Assembly: GCF_008801915.1 (NCBI RefSeq)
Contig: NZ_VZOV01000015.1
Location: 62,001-126,000, forward strand
DNA: 64,000 nt
Direction: 5' to 3'
Source: Cupriavidus gilardii
Lineage (GTDB): Bacteria > Pseudomonadota > Gammaproteobacteria > Burkholderiales > Burkholderiaceae
The notes beneath the pieces are model-generated. The model had not been told where the DNA came from and did no database searches. It saw only the letters and a program-made list of their open reading frames with translations. Position 1 is the stretch's first letter, and each line of letters starts with the position of its first letter. The position numbers were made by a program, and so were the translations under genes. Shown one piece after another: positions 25,597-41,300 of this stretch.

Positions 25597-27210
25597 ATGA
25601 CGAATCCCTATCTCGCGCTCGAAAGCGTGTCCTACGCCCTGCCGGATGGCAGGACGCTTTTTTCCCAACTGAGCGAAACCTTCGACGATCGGCCCACCGG
25701 CCTCGTCGGGCGCAATGGCGTGGGCAAGAGCGTGCTCGCGCGCCTGCTAGCCGGGCAGTTGGAGCCGACCGGCGGACGTTGCGTGCGCTCCGGCAGCGTG
25801 TACTACCTCGCCCAGCAGGTGTCCCCTTCGGCCGATGCCACGGTAGCCAGTCTGGCCGGCGTACAACACACGCTCGAGGCGCTGCTGCGCATCGAGGCGG
25901 GCAGCAGTGCGCCGGAAGACTTCGATGCGGTTGGCGAGCGTTGGGATATCCGCCAGCGTTTGCGGCATGAACTGGAACGCCATGGCCTGGGTCATCTCGA
26001 TGCCACTACGCCAGCGGGCAGTCTCAGCGGGGGCGAAGGGATGCGCGTGGCCTTGCTGGGCGCCATGCTGTCGGACGCTGACTTTCTGATTCTCGACGAG
26101 CCCAGCAATCATCTGGATCGTCCGAATCGGCAAGCGCTGATCGAACAATTGCGGCTCTGGCCGCGCGGGCTATTGATCGTCAGCCATGATCGCCAACTGC
26201 TCGAAGCGATGGAGCGGATCGTCGAGCTGTCGTCGCTCGGGCTGCACAGCTACGGCGGCAATTATTCGTTCTATGCCGAGACGAAGGCGCAGGAGCGGCT
26301 GAACGCCGCGCAACAGCTGGAACGGCGCAAGCTCGACCGCCAGCGGGAAGAACTTGCGCTACGCGAGCAACGCGAGCGGCAACAGCGAAGGCAGGCACGC
26401 GGGGACCGGCGCGGCAAGGAAGCGAATCAAGCGAAGATCCTGCTCGGTCGCCAGAAGGAGCGCAGCGAGAGTTCCGCTGGCAAATGGCGCCAACAGCAGG
26501 CCGACACGCTGCAGCAGCTCACCGAGCGCATTCGGGAAGCCGCGCAGGAACTCGAAAGCGAAGCGGCAATCAGCCTGCATTCGCTGCCCGTCCTGCAGGC
26601 AGCGCAGCGGCGCGTGGCGGAACTTGATGCGGTGGAACTGCCGTTCGTATCGGAAGCCGCGCGCCGGATCAGCCTGGTCCTGACGGGGCAGCAGCGCGTC
26701 GGCGTGGTCGGCCCCAACCGTTGTGGCAAATCGACGTTGCTCAAGGTCATCGCCGGCCATCTCGCCCCGTTGGCCGGGACCTTCAGGGTGACCCCGGAGA
26801 GCGCGTATCTCGATCAGCGGTTGGCCAACCTGCATCCCGAGCAGTCGGTGCTGCAGCAGCTGATGGCGGTCAATCGCCGCGCCAGCGAAGGAGATCTGCG
26901 CATGCGGCTCGCGCATCTCGGTCTTGACGCACAGAGGATTGCCGCACCGACGGAATCCCTGAGCGGCGGGGAGCGGCTGAAGGCGGCACTGGTCTGCCTG
27001 CTCTATGCCGACGCGCCTCCGCAACTGCTATTGCTCGATGAACCGAGCAATCACCTCGACCTTCCATGGATCCAGGCGCTGGAGGCCATGCTGCGCAGCT
27101 ATCGCGGCGTGCTGCTGGTGGTGTCGCATGACGATGCGTTCATGGACAACCTGGCGCTGACGGACCGGCTAGCCGTCAACGAAAAGGGCTGGCTGATGGA
27201 ACCGTGGTGA
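25597..27210 (+). CDS. ABC-F family ATPase (ribosome-acting)
   Basis: 537 aa with two ABC domains and no membrane helices. Domain 1: Walker A GRNGVGKSVL (about 38-47), signature LSGGEGMRVAL, Walker B FLILDEPSNHLD. Domain 2: GPNRCGKSTLL, LSGGERLKAALV, LLLLDEPSNHLD. Between them lies a long charged linker rich in Arg, Glu and Gln (about 225-340), the P-site-tRNA-interaction motif region. ABC-F proteins bind the E site; some protect against ribosome-targeting antibiotics and others tune translation. Its place at the edge of an accessory region suggests transfer, but its drug class, if any, cannot be read. Confidence 0.88.
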   Translation: MTNPYLALESVSYALPDGRTLFSQLSETFDDRPTGLVGRNGVGKSVLARLLAGQLEPTGGRCVRSGSVYYLAQQVSPSADATVASLAGVQHTLEALLRIEAGSSAPEDFDAVGERWDIRQRLRHELERHGLGHLDATTPAGSLSGGEGMRVALLGAMLSDADFLILDEPSNHLDRPNRQALIEQLRLWPRGLLIVSHDRQLLEAMERIVELSSLGLHSYGGNYSFYAETKAQERLNAAQQLERRKLDRQREELALREQRERQQRRQARGDRRGKEANQAKILLGRQKERSESSAGKWRQQQADTLQQLTERIREAAQELESEAAISLHSLPVLQAAQRRVAELDAVELPFVSEAARRISLVLTGQQRVGVVGPNRCGKSTLLKVIAGHLAPLAGTFRVTPESAYLDQRLANLHPEQSVLQQLMAVNRRASEGDLRMRLAHLGLDAQRIAAPTESLSGGERLKAALVCLLYADAPPQLLLLDEPSNHLDLPWIQALEAMLRSYRGVLLVVSHDDAFMDNLALTDRLAVNEKGWLMEPW

Positions 27211-27289
27211 TTCCATTAGGCGCAGTCCCGGGAGCAAACGCAGAACGAGTTCGAAAGATCAGCCGTTGATCACACGTTTAAACGTTGAT

Positions 27290-27875
27290 CGGTCGGCAGT
27301 GCTTCGTCTGACGGGGATCAACCGGGCAGGCCAGCACCGCGATGCGCTGATGGGGCACATACTCAGCGAGCTGCATCAGGTTCACGAAACCGCCCTCGGC
27401 TTGCAACAGGCCTGTGCGCTCGGTCGAGTCCGTTTTGTCACCAATCGGTTGCTATCGTCGTCGACATCGTCCTCGTCGCCGCCGTTCTCTTCCACTTCAG
27501 TCACGACAGCTAGCTGGTCGGGATGGTCCGAGTTGAACAGCAGATCGGCAGGCCGGCGACGGCCGCGTACCGACACCGGCCCGCCACGGATGACAGCCGA
27601 GAGCGATGTCAGACGCTGCTGACCATCAAGCATGAGCCGAGTGCTCTGGTCCGGATTTGTGCTCTGGCTGACCGCGAAATCCTGCAGCGGCACAGCTCAT
27701 CTGTTTCCCAAAGTAGGATTGCGCTCGATGGGTAGCCGCGATACAGCGAATTCAGCAGATCGCGCACTCCCGTGGGGCCAAACATACTGGCGCCGCATCT
27801 CCGGCAAGCGCAGCTCGCCGCGCTCGATTATGAATACCAGTTCTTCAACGCTTGCTCCGGCCTTGGCCAAGTTTT
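27290..27875 (-). pseudogene. Frameshifted, truncated GmrS/DUF262-type protein remnant
   Basis: Read on the minus strand, the segment spells the start of a DUF262 (GmrSD-type) protein in three different frames. First comes ASVEELVFIIERGELRLPEM followed by RRQYVW. After a shift near 27790 it reads VRDLLNSLYRGYPSSAILLW. After another shift near 27690 it reads PLQDFAVSQS and TRLMLDGQQRLTSLSAVIRG, with the DGQQR motif intact. The reading then enters DDDSNR and loses similarity; a further open stretch (GFVNLMQLAEYVPHQRIAVL) in yet another frame may be the tail of a second decayed gene. GmrSD proteins restrict modified phage DNA. This copy is broken by at least two frameshifts and lacks its C-terminus. 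Confidence 0.75.
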
Positions 27876-27884
27876 TTCCTTCGA

Positions 27885-28652
27885 TCAGGCACCGAGCAGG
27901 AAGCGAGCTCGGTGCCACTGCAAATAGGGCTGGTGCTCGCTCGCCAGCCAGCGCAACATCATCCTCGGATGAATGCCAAGCTCATGCAGATCGCTTTGGG
28001 ACAGACGGGCGCTGCTCAACAGATGCCCGGTATCGTCGAAGCTGATCAGAAAGCGGTCGAATAGCGCATCGAGGTTGGCCACCAGCAGAAAGCCGTTGAA
28101 GGCATCCAGCCGCTCGGCGTCGTCGGCGCATTCGGCCCACGGTCTGGCGTGACTGGCGCGCAGCGCCGCGGTCACGGTGACACCAGTCACTGCGCAGGCC
28201 CCACCCCAGTAGGTCATCAAGGCATCGCGGTAACGCTCCTGCCCCAGGCGCTGGCGCACCAGGCGTTCGACTTCAGTGCCTCGAGCCTCGATAGACATCG
28301 TTTCGACAGCTTCCGTCACGGCCGCGTGGTAATCGCGCACTGCCTGATTCGGCAAGGCCCGCGACAGGCTGGCCGCACGGCGCAGCAGGGCGGCCACATC
28401 GGCCAGTGTGGGCGCGCGAAATACGTCATCAGCTCCAGCCCACGGCTGGAAACTGCGCAACAGTTCAGGCTGCAGCGTAGGCGTGGCCGGTTGAAAGCGC
28501 ACGTCAAAGCCGCCGGCCGATGCCGTCACCACCGCCCGGCTACGGTGGCGGGCCGAGGCCAGTACCACCGCAGTGCCAGCAGATGGCAGCACGTGCTCGA
28601 AGCCGTTGTCGTGGCCGGTTTTTTCGATGAGGGCGCGTTGCAGAAGATTCAT
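27885..28652 (-). CDS. HNH endonuclease (HNH_2 type), last gene of the defence array
   Basis: 255 aa. The C-terminal nuclease module is clear: GGACAVTG, then LRASHARPWAECADDAERLD, AFNGFLLVANLDALFDRFLI and SFDDTGHLL, which is the HNH_2 pattern with its His and Asn residues intact. The N-terminal half (about 1-130) has no recognised domain. The start overlaps the upstream ATPase stop by four bases (ATGA), so the two are made together. An SMC-like or AAA-type ATPase paired with an HNH nuclease is also the design of Septu (PtuA-PtuB), which suggests this is the DNA- or RNA-cutting effector of the array. No target is known. Confidence 0.85.
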   Translation of the reverse strand: MNLLQRALIEKTGHDNGFEHVLPSAGTAVVLASARHRSRAVVTASAGGFDVRFQPATPTLQPELLRSFQPWAGADDVFRAPTLADVAALLRRAASLSRALPNQAVRDYHAAVTEAVETMSIEARGTEVERLVRQRLGQERYRDALMTYWGGACAVTGVTVTAALRASHARPWAECADDAERLDAFNGFLLVANLDALFDRFLISFDDTGHLLSSARLSQSDLHELGIHPRMMLRWLASEHQPYLQWHRARFLLGA

Positions 28653-30592
28653 GTCAACGCCGCTTGTTCGACACCCAAACGCTTACGAAGAAGAAGCCCG
28701 TCTACGCTATCTGTTGAGAGCCTATGTCGCTCAAAAGGCTTGAATGTTTCAGGTGGCTCCGTTGAGGTGGTGACAATGTATTGCAACGAGTCGTCACCGT
28801 TTTCAGCGACATGCCGGAGCAATGCCCAGAGTATGTCTTCGCTCATTTCCGCTTCGCGTGGAGAATCGTGCAACAGGAACCCGGGATGGAAACTTTGCTC
28901 CTGCGTACTATCGATCAAACAGGCGACATCGCCGGCTAGAATTTCCAACACTTTATATGTAGTCGAATGCATCGGCCCCATCTGGAAGGGGTGGCTGCGG
29001 TGTCTTTCATCATCGTTGAAAACACCCCACTGGAAAGAGGGTAACGACTTTGCAACGGCCATCATGGCTTTGCTAATCGCTTCGCGGCGGCCTGCCACTA
29101 CTTGGTGCTCTTTCTCAAGTTGCAGCTGCAACTTCTCGTGGCGGCGCCGAACTGCATCCAGCTTGCGCTGTACCGCATTCATGTCAGTTGAACGTGATTT
29201 TCCTGATGCGAGGCTTTCGTAATATTCGTAATTCTCGATAGCTTCGCTGAGTAGCTGATCAGCCGATAGTGTTTCAGCGTACCTCTTGTCCAGTTCCACA
29301 CTTTTCCTGTCAATATCGGCAAGTGCTTTATGCAATGGCGCCATCTCCTTCCCCAGTTCGCCCAGGCGGCGCCGCAGCGGGGGCAGACGACTCTCAAGGG
29401 ATTCTTTGGTTTGCTGATGAAGTACGATGCGCTGCTTTCGATCAATTTGAACCTGTTCGATGCGCTGAATGACATAATCACACTCTTTGAGCAGGCGATT
29501 TCCTGCATCGCAATGCTTCGTGAGATTCTGTTGCAATGATGTGGCTTCGTTTTGCAGTGCCTCCAACTGCTCGATATCGCCAGCAATCAACGCTTCCATC
29601 TGCCTGATCTCATTGGATAAAAAACTAACGACACTATTCAGCGGCATCCGTTTCTCCAGCCACTTGTTGCGCTCATCTCCAAGCGATTTTCTTCCTTCTT
29701 CAATGGATTTCAATTCTTGTTGATAGGCCTCGTGGCGTTGCCTGGCAATATCAATCAGGTTGGGATGTTCGATCAGGCCTTCTTGGCGGAACGGTGTATT
29801 GTTAGGCGCTTCAAGGCGATTGGCCAATTGGCGGCGCACATGGTTCAGCAAACGTACGGGTTCCTCCCGCAACTCATCCAGCCTGGACTTGTGGGCTTCT
29901 AAAGCTTTGGTCGTGCTATCCACGTCGCGCAGCGTCGTGGCGTCGTGCAGCAGACCCAACACGATCCGTATGAGAGCAAGGGGCGATTTCGCCGGCAAAC
30001 TGAATCGGACACCTTCTGCTCGCCATTGGAAGTAATGCTGGTATCGCGCGTTTTGGTCGCGGGAGCACCAGGCCAGAATGTGGTGCCATTCAATAGGCTG
30101 CCCGGAATTAGGAAGTTCGTGAACTGGCAAAATTTTGACGAAATGCCGCCGCAGTGAATTCTGGTAAGCGTGGTATTCGTTTTCTGCACTTCCGGCGGCC
30201 AATTGCCTCCAGTCAGCTATTCGGGAAGCGCGGTACAACTTCTGATGTCGCCACGGCTTCAGGACGGTCCATGCATGCCCACCGACATGCACACGGGCCG
30301 CAATAGCACCTTCCTTCAGATCCTGGTCTTGTAGCAGTTCGTCACGCAACGTCGACCCCTCTGACCAGAAAGGATCGTCCAGCGCGAATCGCAGCAATTG
30401 GCAAAAAGCGGTTTTCCCGACGCCATGCCCAGAGCTACCTTTTCCCGGCGGGGAAACAATCAGATTGAGCCCCGGACGTAGTGATATTTCCCGCAAGGGC
30501 TCATTCGCCGTGAGTGACTCCAGCAGCCACAGGGTCTCCACCCATAGGCGTGGCTTTGTGGGAAGCGGTGCCGGAATACCGATTGCGTTCAT
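28649..30592 (-). CDS. SMC-like coiled-coil ATPase (DUF2326-like) of the defence array
   Basis: 647 aa. The N-terminal ATPase half has LRPGLNLIVSPPGKGSSGHG with Walker A GHGVGKT (Lys60) and CQLLRFALDDPFW. A long Glu/Gln/Arg-rich stretch (about 220-500) predicts antiparallel coiled coil. The C-terminal half has a Walker B-like LLHDSPREAEMSEDILWALL. This is the layout of SMC/Rad50-type proteins, with closest resemblance to DUF2326-type ATPases. It starts three bases after the methylase stop and overlaps the HNH gene. Base composition is visibly more A+T-rich than the flanking chromosome. Likely role: DNA sensing or loading coupled to the HNH nuclease. Confidence 0.82.
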   Translation of the reverse strand: MNAIGIPAPLPTKPRLWVETLWLLESLTANEPLREISLRPGLNLIVSPPGKGSSGHGVGKTAFCQLLRFALDDPFWSEGSTLRDELLQDQDLKEGAIAARVHVGGHAWTVLKPWRHQKLYRASRIADWRQLAAGSAENEYHAYQNSLRRHFVKILPVHELPNSGQPIEWHHILAWCSRDQNARYQHYFQWRAEGVRFSLPAKSPLALIRIVLGLLHDATTLRDVDSTTKALEAHKSRLDELREEPVRLLNHVRRQLANRLEAPNNTPFRQEGLIEHPNLIDIARQRHEAYQQELKSIEEGRKSLGDERNKWLEKRMPLNSVVSFLSNEIRQMEALIAGDIEQLEALQNEATSLQQNLTKHCDAGNRLLKECDYVIQRIEQVQIDRKQRIVLHQQTKESLESRLPPLRRRLGELGKEMAPLHKALADIDRKSVELDKRYAETLSADQLLSEAIENYEYYESLASGKSRSTDMNAVQRKLDAVRRRHEKLQLQLEKEHQVVAGRREAISKAMMAVAKSLPSFQWGVFNDDERHRSHPFQMGPMHSTTYKVLEILAGDVACLIDSTQEQSFHPGFLLHDSPREAEMSEDILWALLRHVAENGDDSLQYIVTTSTEPPETFKPFERHRLSTDSVDGLLLRKRLGVEQAALT

Positions 30593-30595
30593 TCC

Positions 30596-35509
<4,914 letters not shown>

Positions 35510-35533
35510 GGTTGTTCTTCTGCAGGCCGAGGC

Positions 35534-38323
35534 TTATAGCGAGTCAGGCAGCAGCACGTACACGCCCATCACATCGACCGGCAGGCAGGGGCTGACGCTG
35601 TACTGGCCGACGTCACGGGTGGCTTTGCGCACGCGCTGGTGGTCGGCCAGCAGGGCATCGGCCCGCTGTTGGGCTACCGCTTGCAGTTGCTGCGGGTGCG
35701 CGGCGAGGAAGTCGAGCGCGATGCGGATTTCGCGCTGTGCCGCCTCCGGCGGCAGGTTGCCGCTGGGCGTGCATTCGAGCAGGCGACTCACGCCATCGTC
35801 GGCCAGCCATTGCGGGGCGTTGCGGCCCTGCACAGCTAGAGCAACGGTTTCCTCCGCCATCATCTGGAAGGGTTCGCGACGGCGTACGTAGCTGAGCTGG
35901 TGGCGCAGGCGCAGAAGATAGAGGGTGGTGACGACCTCCACGTCATTGGTAAGAGTGGCAGCACAACGGGCGGCCAGCGGACGTTCGCCGCCAAGTGCGT
36001 CTTCCAGCAGGTGCTGTGCCAGCAGGCCAACCAGCGGGTGACTGCGGTGCAGTTCGATGAAGTCGATGAGCTGGGGTTTGTCGATGCCCTCGTCGGCCAA
36101 GCGTTGGCGCAGGGCTTCGGGGAGGTGCTGCGGCAAGAAGCGTGCAGTCTGCTTGCGGTCGATTTCCAGCGGTGACCCTAATCGCACACAAGCGCTTTGC
36201 AGAAAGCACGACACGTCAGCCTGGGTGCCCAAGGCCTGCTGCTGTTTGTGCCATTCGGGAAGCACCTCGTCTGGCTTGATGCGACGCTGGGCGAACACGG
36301 TGCGATTGGCCTTGGCTTTTTCCAGCGCGTCGCGCCATTGGCCTTGCAGTGGAGCGAGCAATTGCTCCGACTCACCGAAGTCGAATACCGCCTGCGGCGA
36401 TGAGATGCGACTGTCGCTGCGTTTCATCAATGCCGCCTTGACCAGGGCCTGATTGATGCGGGCTTCGTCCTCGGGCATTGGAACCAGCACGCCGAGTTCC
36501 TTCTGGATGGCCTCGCCCTTCTTAAGAATAACGTTGAGCACGAAGCCATCCACCGGATTGTCTTGCCCGTAGAGCATGGTGCAGCGCACTTCATCGGCCT
36601 GCTGACCGAAACGATCGACGCGGCCTTCGCGCTGTTCGTGGCGAGTGGGGTTCCAGGCCAAGTCGTAGTGGACGACAGCGGTGAACAGATGTTGCAGGTT
36701 GATGCCTTCGGAGAGGCAGTCAGTGGCGACCAGGATGCGTCGCTCTGCATCCTCCAGCTCATCCACGCGCTCTCGCCGCTCTTCGGGGGTGAGTTCGCCG
36801 GTGACGGCATCGACGGTGGCCTTCGGAAAAGCAGCCTTGAGGTGTTCGGCCACGTAATGAGCGGTGGCGATGTAGCGACAGAACACCACCGGGTGGTAGC
36901 CATCCTTCACAAGAAGGTCAATATGCCGGATGAGCGCAGCCAGCTTTGGATCACCGGCCTTACCGGAAAGACGTTGCGCGTCGGCGATCAGGGCTTGCAG
37001 GCGCGGCGCAGCGTCCTGCACCTGGGCTGGCGGCTCCAGATCACTGCCGGAGAGGTCATCGGCCTCGCCATCGTGCAGGCGCTCGTCGCCGAGAAGCGCC
37101 TCATCCGGCACAGTGCCTTCCAGCCGTGTGGTCAACGCCTTGACGGCGGCTGCGGGCGACGATGCCACGCAGCGCAACAATGCCAGGGTGGCGTACCAGA
37201 TGAGGCGCGCGCCGCCTTGCTGTTCTTGCTGCTCAACGGTTTCAGCCAGTTCGCGGCAGTAATCCTGCACGGCGTCGAAGAACGCGCCCCATTCGCCGCT
37301 TAGTTGATAGGTAAGCTCGGTTTTCATGCGTCGAGGAAAACCTCGTCCGTCATGGATCTCGGCCTGCCATTCAACGATGTCCTTGCGACGGCGCTGGACG
37401 AAGTGGCGGGCCAGTTCTTGACGCAGCGGGTCGGAGGCTGTCATGCGGCCTTGTAATGCGGAAAACCGTGGATCGAGCAACGACAGCAAGTTGTAGAAGG
37501 CGGTTTCGTCACCAGAGTGTGGGGTGGCGGTCAGCAGGACCAGGTGTCGCTGTGCGTCGCGGGCAAGGCGTTGCAGCAACTCGAAGCGCAATTGCTTGCC
37601 CGCGCCGCTGCTGGCGCAGGTGTGGGCCTCGTCAACGATGATGCACTCGGGGGCGGTGGCGAGAAACTGTTCGCGGTGGCGTTCGCTCTTGATGTAGTCC
37701 AGGCTGACGACCACCACGGGATGATGGTCGAACAGACGCGCACCATGCGGAAGATCACGTTCGATGCGGGAGGCCGAAGCCGAAGTCAACGCCACGGCCT
37801 GAAGGTTGAAGCGGGTTTCCAACTCACTTTGCCACTGCTCGACAAGGTGTGGCGGGCAGAGGATGGCCAGGCGGGCGATTTCGCCACGGTCCATCAGCTC
37901 GCGTGCGATCAGGCCGGCTTCGATGGTCTTGCCGATGCCCACGTCATCAGCGATCAGCAGGCGCACAGTGGACAGGCGCAGTGCCATCAGCAACGGCACA
38001 AGCTGGTAGCCGCGAGGTTCCACGGCGATATTGCCAAAGGAGCGGAACGGGCCGGCGCCGGCGCGCAGGGTCAGGCGCAAGGCATCGCGTAGCAACAGCG
38101 CGGCGGCGTGGTTGCCAGCGCGCGCGGGATCGGGCCAGTCGAAGGTGGCAGGTTCGACGGGATGCAGTTCCAACTCGGGGATCAGGGCAATGCTTTCGTC
38201 ATCGGCACCGCTCAATGGGCGCAGGCGCAACCAGTCGCGGCGGGAGTCGCTTTGCACCACCCATTCGCGGCCTCGGGCGCGCACCAGGTTGCCGGGCAGA
38301 AAGTCGTGTTCGAGGATCGTCAT
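35534..38323 (-). CDS. SNF2-family helicase/translocase, DrmD type
   Basis: 929 aa superfamily 2 ATPase. Motif I ADDVGIGKTIEAGLI with Lys132, motif II IIVDEAHT near 231, motif III LLTATPHSGDE, and in the second RecA domain VATDCLSEGINLQHLFTAVV and HEQREGRVDRFGQ (motif VI). The architecture (N-terminal small domain, SNF2 helicase, long C-terminal domain) fits DrmD of class 1 DISARM and related stand-alone HepA-like proteins. It starts six bases after the DUF1998 helicase stop, so co-expression is very likely. In DISARM, DrmD works with a helicase and DUF1998 protein to act on incoming phage DNA. Confidence 0.85.
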   Translation of the reverse strand: MTILEHDFLPGNLVRARGREWVVQSDSRRDWLRLRPLSGADDESIALIPELELHPVEPATFDWPDPARAGNHAAALLLRDALRLTLRAGAGPFRSFGNIAVEPRGYQLVPLLMALRLSTVRLLIADDVGIGKTIEAGLIARELMDRGEIARLAILCPPHLVEQWQSELETRFNLQAVALTSASASRIERDLPHGARLFDHHPVVVVSLDYIKSERHREQFLATAPECIIVDEAHTCASSGAGKQLRFELLQRLARDAQRHLVLLTATPHSGDETAFYNLLSLLDPRFSALQGRMTASDPLRQELARHFVQRRRKDIVEWQAEIHDGRGFPRRMKTELTYQLSGEWGAFFDAVQDYCRELAETVEQQEQQGGARLIWYATLALLRCVASSPAAAVKALTTRLEGTVPDEALLGDERLHDGEADDLSGSDLEPPAQVQDAAPRLQALIADAQRLSGKAGDPKLAALIRHIDLLVKDGYHPVVFCRYIATAHYVAEHLKAAFPKATVDAVTGELTPEERRERVDELEDAERRILVATDCLSEGINLQHLFTAVVHYDLAWNPTRHEQREGRVDRFGQQADEVRCTMLYGQDNPVDGFVLNVILKKGEAIQKELGVLVPMPEDEARINQALVKAALMKRSDSRISSPQAVFDFGESEQLLAPLQGQWRDALEKAKANRTVFAQRRIKPDEVLPEWHKQQQALGTQADVSCFLQSACVRLGSPLEIDRKQTARFLPQHLPEALRQRLADEGIDKPQLIDFIELHRSHPLVGLLAQHLLEDALGGERPLAARCAATLTNDVEVVTTLYLLRLRHQLSYVRRREPFQMMAEETVALAVQGRNAPQWLADDGVSRLLECTPSGNLPPEAAQREIRIALDFLAAHPQQLQAVAQQRADALLADHQRVRKATRDVGQYSVSPCLPVDVMGVYVLLPDSL

Positions 38324-38329
38324 ACGTCC

Positions 38330-41300
38330 TTATTCGTTGGAACCGAACACATCGGCGTGCGCGGCGAATTGTTGTGACCAACGTGAAGCGTCCGAAAAAT
38401 CGAGCACCTGCCAGCCTTTGTCCTGCAATACGCTGGTGGTCTGCTCATCCACCGCGGATAGAAACACCAGAGCACGAGATGCCTTGTACTGGGCCGCCGC
38501 AGTGGCTGCGCCATTGTTGACCGACACGTTGACCGCATCAGGTTGCACGGCCCCTGCCTGGCGGAGCGTGGACAGCCAGGCGTCGAGTGGCGCGTCTGCC
38601 AAGGTCGTTGCTGCAACGGTGGCCGGGCTGCATTCCACAGGCTGTACCTGGGCATTGGCCAGCGCGACCAGCAGCTTGAGCGCATCCGCATTGCGGCGGT
38701 TGATGTGTTCGTGATCCGGCTGGTTGAAGTAGGACAGCAGGCACTGATAGCAGCCGGCTTCGCACTGATGATTGCCAAGCGCATCGGTCTGTTCCAGCGA
38801 CGGCAGATCGTCCAGCGTCCAAATGCCGCTCTGCGGTTTGCGATAGTGAATCAGTTGCAGGGCATTGCTGGCTACGAGCGCAAGGTCGTCGCGATTGTTT
38901 GCCAGGCGAGTGAGCACACCCGCACCGCCTTCCGCCGCTTCGTAGAACAGCAAGGCGCGGCGCTCGTCGGACTTCGGCAGTGGCTCGACCACCAGTTCGG
39001 ATTCCTCGATCTGGAAGGTCATTTCGATGCCGCGCTTGAGCGCGGCATGCAATGTCGCCATGGCCTCCAGAGGCAAGGCATGTACGGGAGAGAAGATCAG
39101 CAGATTGCGATGATCTTCCACAAAAGGAACGATGCGCTGGTTGGGCACCTTCTCCAGCAAAGCATCGTCGCCGCCCTGGTCGTCTTCGGCATCCGGTGCA
39201 TCCTGCTTGCTCCAGGTGCCCGTGATGGGGTTGATGTAGAAGCCCAGTTGCTCCTTGTCCTTGCGCCTGCGCCAGCCGCGATTGATGCGCCAGATTTGCG
39301 CAGCGGGCGCGTAGGTGAGCTCGCCCAGCACGTCTTCGCCTTGTTGGATCGTGGCCTTCTGCTGCTGGATACGGCCATCGGGGCCGGGCAGGAAGCGGTA
39401 GGTGGTTTGCAGCTCGAAGCCCTGACGCTGGCGCTCCTCGTCGTTGATGGAGATGCGCTCGGTGGCCACAGTCTCCACGGTTTCGATTCGGTAGAGCTCG
39501 CGCACCCAATCGTGCTCGGTGAGCAAAGCGTCGCAGTTCTCGCAGCGATTGACCAGCGGCTGTTCGCCGCCCGGCTCGCCGAGATGGCCGTAGCCACACT
39601 GGCTGCACACCAGAGAGGCAATAGTCGCCAATTGGCTGTTGCCGGAAATGTGGTCTGTATTGCCCACGTTGAGTTTGGCACGCACCACGCGGTACATGCG
39701 GCCCTGGTGATAAATGAGGCTGCGGGGGCCGAATTCGGAAAGGGCCAGGAAGCGCGGTCGGCTGACCATGCTGCCTTCGTCATCCTTGCCATTGACAGCC
39801 TGGCCGCCACGGGCGGGAATCCAGGCCATCAGCGGCAGGCGCGGGAAGTTGTAGCCTGGCAGGAAGCCTTGGCTGGCCAAATAGCGATAGGTGTAGAAGT
39901 CATTGTTCTGGCCGTTGCCGGACTTGAGCAACACGGCGTACTGGCGCGCGGCGTCACCGTAGCGGCGCTGGGCATTTTGGCGTTCTGTGTGCGAGGCTGT
40001 ATGGCTCTTGACGATGCGATCAGCTATCTCCATCTGTTGGCGGGTGGCATCGAACAGCACGCGCCAGCGCTCCAGCGCCCCAGAGAACGCTTGCGCCGCG
40101 TTGTCGATGACCTGGCGCACATAGTCAGGCGTGAACCAGGCGCTGCCTTCAAGCTCGCCAGCGAGCTGGTCGATGACCCGGTCCGCACTGGCCAAGGCCC
40201 GCTGCTGGACAGCCTGCGCCCGGAGCGCCTCGTACAAGGGCTGTTTCAGTGGTTTACCGGGCTGGTCGAGATCTAGCATCGGCGCAATGCTGTCGTCCAG
40301 CGGCACCTGGGTACTGGCAAGCCAGACCGCTTGCAGGTGGCTGTCGATGAGATCACGGTTGCTCAGATCGAGGGTTGGCGCGCGCACTACGCCATGCACC
40401 ATTTGTTCGGCATTGTGGAAGAACCACTGGTCATGCGGACTGAGTGCCGCGCAGTAGGTGATGACCAACGCCTGCTGACCCGAGCGACCCGCACGGCCGC
40501 TGCGCTGGGCGTAGTTGGCGGGGGTCGGCGGCACATTGCGCAGGTACACGGTGTTGAGCGCGGAGATATCCACGCCAAGCTCCATCGTGGGGGAGCAGAA
40601 CATCACCGGCAGACGTTCCAACGGCGCTTCGTGGGCCGGGTTCTGCGCCCAATCCTGCCTGTCTTTTTCGGTGTAGCGAAAACGCTGCTCCAGCAGTTGC
40701 CGGCGTGGCGCATCCACCTGGGCTGTGTGTTCCTGGGCCTCGAAGTCGAACAGCGGATGCGAGGGCTGACGCAGCAGGTCGGCAATGCCGAGATACAGCG
40801 TGCGGAAATACTGGTTGATTCGATTGCCATCAGTTTGCGGCTGATCGGCAATCAGGCACCAGTCCAGAGCAGCTGCGTTCAGGCGCCAACCTGCGAGCTG
40901 GGCGTCGATTGGTTGGCGCTGCACATAACCATAGTCCTTGGCGGACTCCAGCAGCACTTCGATCAGCTTAGCCCACTCGACATCTTTCCACTGCGCGACC
41001 TCGCTGGCGCAGGCGCTGTTGCGCCAGAAGGCGGCCGTTTTTATTTGCCGTAGCAGACGGGAGCGTGGACCACCTGTCACCAAGTCGGCGCGCGGTTTAC
41101 CCTTGTATTCCGGGCGCTTGCCGAGGATGAGATAGCGGCCGGTATCGAGTTTCTCGTCTGGAGCGAAGGCCCAACGTTCATTCAGGTAGGTGTGGGCGCT
41201 GGTGCGTGCCTTGTCCTGCTCAACCGGGTCGAGGTAACGACTTTCCAGGCACAGATGGCGGCGCAAGGCGTCGAACAGTAGTTCGAACAGAACTTTCCGC

